Shown piece by piece: positions 29,571 through 31,329 of a stretch of DNA of 31,329 nucleotides. The translations under genes were made by a program, and so were the position numbers. Numbering within the stretch: position 1 is the stretch's first letter; every line of letters starts with the position of its first letter. The notes beneath the pieces are model-generated. The model did no database searches and was not told where the DNA came from. It saw only the letters and a list, made by a program, of their open reading frames with translations. Source of the stretch: a virus; IMG/VR virus record IMGVR_UViG_3300025809_000075, positions 1 to 31,329 of that record, one strand, 5' to 3'.

Positions 29571-29794
29571 TGCAATCATCTGAGAGTGAAGTATTAATGC
29601 TTAGTATGATTCTTAACTTAGTGGTTGATGGGAAGTCTAATCTAGACAACCTATCACCCTATGTTAGGGACTATATACTAGGTCTTGTAGACGAATATGA
29701 AACCGAAGTTGAGCAGAATGAAGGTGATATACTATATTGGTATGCACACAATATGCTTGCGGAAATTAGCGGTTCTAAGAAACTTATACACTAG
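29570..29794 (+). CDS. Small acidic helical protein, 74 residues
   Basis: Starts in the stop of the primase-helicase gene (TAATG), after ATGAGGGTA. The N-terminal SerGluSerGluValLeuMetLeuSerMetIleLeuAsn helix and the acidic end are not diagnostic. Unknown; co-translated with the primase-helicase. Confidence 0.5.
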   Translation: MQSSESEVLMLSMILNLVVDGKSNLDNLSPYVRDYILGLVDEYETEVEQNEGDILYWYAHNMLAEISGSKKLIH

Positions 29795-29804
29795 GAGATA
29801 AACT

Positions 29805-30179
29805 ATGGAATTAAAACCTGAACTTAAGAAAGCTTTTGCTCACTATGAAGACTTTATCAAAGTAGTCATTAAAAATGAAGCCCACCTTGACACATATCTG
29901 AATTCAACTAAAACTTGGTCTGAAGAAGAAATGTTGTTTATGCGTGATTACTGGGACATCGACCATTCAGGTGGTTGCCCATTAGAAGATTGTGACGAAT
30001 ACACATGTAATGGCGATGAATGTGAATGTGACGAATCAGAAGTAGAAGTTGTACTCGACAATATGACTAAGCGTGAACTTGAAGCCTATACTCTGGATGA
30101 GCATGGTGTTGATATCGACCGCCGCTTGAACAAAGCAACACTAATTAAACAAATCAACGAACTAGAAGATAAGGACTAA
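29805..30179 (+). CDS. Acidic protein with Cys cluster and C-terminal SAP/HeH-like helices
   Basis: 124 residues after CTAGGAGATAAACT. The N-terminal half is helical. The middle has five Cys within about 20 residues (GlyCysProLeuGluAspCysAspGlu, TyrThrCysAsn, GluCysGluCys) and may hold a metal. The C-terminal 40 residues (MetThrLysArgGluLeuGluAlaTyr, then AsnLysAlaThrLeuIleLysGlnIle) have the helix-extended-helix spacing of SAP or HeH DNA-binding motifs. A nucleic acid-binding role is plausible; no named family is recognised. Confidence 0.5.
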   Translation: MELKPELKKAFAHYEDFIKVVIKNEAHLDTYLNSTKTWSEEEMLFMRDYWDIDHSGGCPLEDCDEYTCNGDECECDESEVEVVLDNMTKRELEAYTLDEHGVDIDRRLNKATLIKQINELEDKD

Positions 30180-30184
30180 ATATA

Positions 30185-31329
30185 ATGAACGCATACGAAT
30201 CATTCATCCACTTGTCACGCTACTCACGTTATCTAGAGGCCGCTGGTCGTCGTGAAACGTGGGAAGAGACTGTAGACCGACTGATTGGTTTCTGGAAAAA
30301 AGAAGTTAGTAATAACGTAATTACTGATGACGAATTCCAACAGCTAACAGACGCAGTATACAACCGTGAAGTGATGCCCTCTATGAGAGCAATGTGGGCT
30401 GCTGGTGACGCACTGTCACAAAACCCATTCCGTGGATATAACTGCTCATTTACAGCTGTTGACCACATCCGTGCATTTGATGAAATCCTGTACATCTTGA
30501 TGTCAGGCACAGGTGTTGGTTTCTCTGCTGAAGCACAATACGTTAACAAACTACCTATCATTAACGATACGTTCTCTCAAAGTGAGCGTACCATAACAAT
30601 CGAAGACTCTGCTGAAGGTTGGGCTAAGGCTCTCCGTAAGCTGGTTGCTGAACTCTATCTAGGTAACACACACGCTTGGGACTTCTCTAAGATTCGTCCC
30701 GAAGGTGCTCGTCTAAAGACAATGGGTGGTCGTGCTTCTGGCCCCGCACCCTTACAAGACCTGATGACGTTTGTTACTAACACCTTTAAGAATGCTGCTG
30801 GTCGTAAGCTTCGTTCTATCGAAGTACATGACATTGTATGTAAGATTGCTGAAGTAGTTGTAGTTGGTGGTGTACGCCGCTCTGCTCTCATCTCTTTGTC
30901 AGACCTTGGTGACCCTGAAGTACGGGACGCTAAGTCTGGTCGTTGGTGGGAAACTACCGCACATCGTGCCTTGGCTAACAACTCAGCTGCCTATGAGCAG
31001 AAACCTTCTATGATGGTATTCATGGATGAGTGGTTGGCTCTTATGAAGTCTGGCTCTGGTGAACGTGGTATCTTTAACCGTGCTGGTGCTCGTGCGCTTG
31101 CCCCTGAACGCCGTAACTCTGACCTGTTGGTTGGTACAAATCCTTGTGCTGAAATCCAACTACGTTCTGGTCAGCTGTGTAACTTGTCGGAAGTTGTATG
31201 TCGTGTAGACGATACAGAAGAAGACCTTAAGCGCAAGATTGGCCTTGCTACTATTCTTGGTACTCTCCAAGCCTCTCTCACTGAGTTCAAATATGTCCGT
31301 AAAGTATGGCAAAAGAACTGTGAAGACGA
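30185..31329 (+). CDS. Class II (B12-dependent) ribonucleotide reductase, 3' partial
   Basis: 381 residues visible; the frame runs off the window end. Motifs: MetProSerMetArgAlaMetTrpAlaAlaGly, TyrAsnCys87SerPhe with the first redox Cys, LeuMetSerGlyThrGlyValGlyPheSer, GlyArgAlaSerGlyProAla, GlyGlyValArgArgSerAlaLeuIle, and AsnProCys321AlaGluIle with the thiyl-radical Cys. The pattern fits the monomeric, adenosylcobalamin-dependent NrdJ type. No separate small subunit gene is seen. It makes deoxynucleotides from host ribonucleotides and depends on host cobalamin. Common in marine phages. Confidence 0.88.
   Translation, partial: MNAYESFIHLSRYSRYLEAAGRRETWEETVDRLIGFWKKEVSNNVITDDEFQQLTDAVYNREVMPSMRAMWAAGDALSQNPFRGYNCSFTAVDHIRAFDEILYILMSGTGVGFSAEAQYVNKLPIINDTFSQSERTITIEDSAEGWAKALRKLVAELYLGNTHAWDFSKIRPEGARLKTMGGRASGPAPLQDLMTFVTNTFKNAAGRKLRSIEVHDIVCKIAEVVVVGGVRRSALISLSDLGDPEVRDAKSGRWWETTAHRALANNSAAYEQKPSMMVFMDEWLALMKSGSGERGIFNRAGARALAPERRNSDLLVGTNPCAEIQLRSGQLCNLSEVVCRVDDTEEDLKRKIGLATILGTLQASLTEFKYVRKVWQKNCED

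Noticed and set aside
1-31329. tRNA genes, integrase, repressor or attachment sites
   Set aside because: Nothing with a tRNA T-arm pattern in a gap, and no tyrosine or serine recombinase motifs, was found; gaps are too short for most such features.

Overview
The window is a stretch of a tailed double-stranded DNA phage genome. All recognisable genes lie on the + strand and are tightly packed with short overlaps. The head and tail genes are of siphovirus type: HK97-like connectors, a tail tube, a frameshifted tail chaperone pair and a 1245-residue tape measure. The replication genes are of T7 type: a single-subunit RNA polymerase, a gp2.5-like SSB, a family A DNA polymerase, a 5'-3' exonuclease and a fused primase-helicase. 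Several products carry Sec-type signal peptides, and there is a SleB-like wall hydrolase, so the host is probably Gram-negative. AT-leaning sequence, a B12-dependent ribonucleotide reductase and a MazG protein are common in marine phages, but the host cannot be named from the sequence. No integrase, repressor, tRNA or CRISPR array was seen.

Layout. (1) 2-11664, late structural region: the C-terminal 960 residues of a large T7-family RNA polymerase, then scaffold, major capsid, head-tail adaptor, head-closure candidate, tail terminator, tail tube, a small protein, tail chaperones G and GT, an HK97 gp10-like protein and the tape measure. The region ends at a strong terminator at 11673. Tail-tip and receptor-binding genes do not follow the tape measure. 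(2) 11737-16624, early region of short genes: membrane proteins, a possible ADP-ribosyltransferase-like protein, a PD-(D/E)XK nuclease-like protein, the endolysin, and six small exported proteins. (3) 16644-18851, a second T7-type RNA polymerase. (4) 18862-31329, middle region: SSB, nucleotide metabolism, DNA polymerase, exonuclease, a GIY-YIG-like endonuclease, primase-helicase, many small unknown genes, and the start of a class II ribonucleotide reductase.

How it may work (inference). An RNA polymerase encoded among the virion genes suggests the N4 strategy, in which a polymerase packaged in the particle is injected with the DNA. Three G4-N7-C3/4-TCTATAAT elements lie at the head of the early region and before two exported-protein genes, all upstream of the second polymerase gene. 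They look like hairpin promoters for the injected enzyme. A different 17-base element, each copy followed by its own 5-bp hairpin, occurs only downstream of the second polymerase gene, before SSB and before the exonuclease. It could be that enzyme's promoter. This would give a two-polymerase cascade in a siphovirus-like particle. The other notable feature is the cluster of six exported proteins, each with exactly two cysteines.
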